A DNA stretch of 35,691 bases, from assembly GCA_018623495.1 (NCBI GenBank), contig JAAZVP010000023.1:1-35691 (forward strand), given 5' to 3'. Origin of the DNA: Halothiobacillus sp. GTDB lineage: Bacteria > Pseudomonadota > Gammaproteobacteria > JAAZVP01. The notes beneath the pieces were generated by a model that saw only the letters and a program-made list of their open reading frames with translations, was not told the DNA's origin and ran no database searches. The position numbers and the translations under genes were made by a program. Positions 35,544 to 35,691 of the stretch are shown here, in pieces; positions within the stretch are counted from its first letter, which is position 1, and the number at the start of each line of letters is the position of its first letter.

Positions 35544-35691
35544 GGAACCTCTGCACGAATCGATAGTGTCTCTGCGGGACCGCCAAGGGTCCAGATGCAA
35601 GGCGCAGCTCGCAGTGAATGGCCGTCGTTCCAGCTCCGCTGCGCTCCGCGCTCCGGCAGCATGCGGAGCAACCCGTGTTGCTCCGGTCTGC
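35544..35691. repeat. Gene-free tail with hairpin, possible edge of a repeat or mobile element
   Basis: After apaH, 35502-35691 has no convincing gene. From 35544, GGAACCTCTGCACGAATCG looks like the outer end of a short repetitive or IS-type terminal sequence (recollection of pattern, not shown by a second full copy here). Near the edge a perfect 9-bp hairpin, CGGAGCAAC (35664-35672) / GTTGCTCCG (35677-35685) with loop CCGT, precedes the window end. It could belong to a repeat unit or act as the operon terminator. The element, if any, is cut by the edge. Confidence 0.3.

Overview
The window is about 35.7 kb of very GC-rich chromosomal DNA (GC-ending codons almost throughout) carrying housekeeping genes in dense operons. 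The gene orders thrU-tyrU-glyT-thrT-tufB, birA-coaX, mrdA-rodA-mltB-rlpA-dacA-(dat)-ybeD-lipB-lipA and lptD-surA-pdxA-rsmA-apaG-apaH are those of Gammaproteobacteria. A PomA/PomB-type (sodium-type) flagellar stator, an ETHE1-like persulfide dioxygenase and LID-less adenylate kinase would fit a salt-adapted sulfur-metabolising member of the Chromatiales/Ectothiorhodospiraceae. That placement is inference; no 16S or other phylogenetic marker was compared.

Layout. 1-548 (minus): the start of tuf behind four tRNA genes (Thr-TGT, Tyr-GTA, Gly-TCC, Thr-GGT) and a good sigma70-like promoter. 562-2857 (minus): birA, coaX and a SPOR-like protein, translationally coupled by GTGA overlaps. 2985-5211 (plus): stator genes pomA and pomB, then a PilZ protein with an unusual helical insertion. 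5212-10682 (minus): SlyD-like PPIase, AEC-family permease, thioredoxin, ubiX, mpl, an unknown membrane protein and a persulfide dioxygenase. 10886-15321 (plus): an MgtC/DUF4010 membrane protein coupled to amgK and murU, then a GCS2-family gene broken by an in-frame amber codon. 15370-16909 (minus): phhB, a YkgJ-like cysteine-cluster protein and mazG. 16991-18016 (plus): an orphan aspartoacylase-like metalloenzyme. 17980-28122 (minus): a DUF218 protein, lipA, lipB, ybeD, dat, dacA, rlpA, mltB, rodA, mrdA and ppa. 28324-35501 (plus): adk, lptD, surA, pdxA, rsmA, apaG and apaH. The last 190 bases hold no gene but include a perfect hairpin and what may be the edge of a repeat.

How the genes fit together. 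Much of the window serves the cell envelope: elongation (PBP2/RodA), trimming (DacA, MltB, RlpA), D-amino acid supply (Dat), outer-membrane assembly (LptD, SurA), and two murein recycling branches, Mpl for the peptide and AmgK/MurU for the sugar. Other groups make cofactors (biotin ligation, CoA, lipoate, PLP, prenyl-FMN for ubiquinone) or clean up nucleotides (MazG, ApaH, Ppa, Adk).

I found no CRISPR array, complete insertion sequence, prophage, toxin-antitoxin pair or recognisable defence system, and no convincing new multi-gene system. The points most worth a second look are the amber codon in the GCS2-like gene, the inverted repeat over the persulfide dioxygenase promoter, the PilZ protein beside the stator genes, and the DUF4010-AmgK-MurU coupling. 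No stretch longer than 300 bases lacks a gene.
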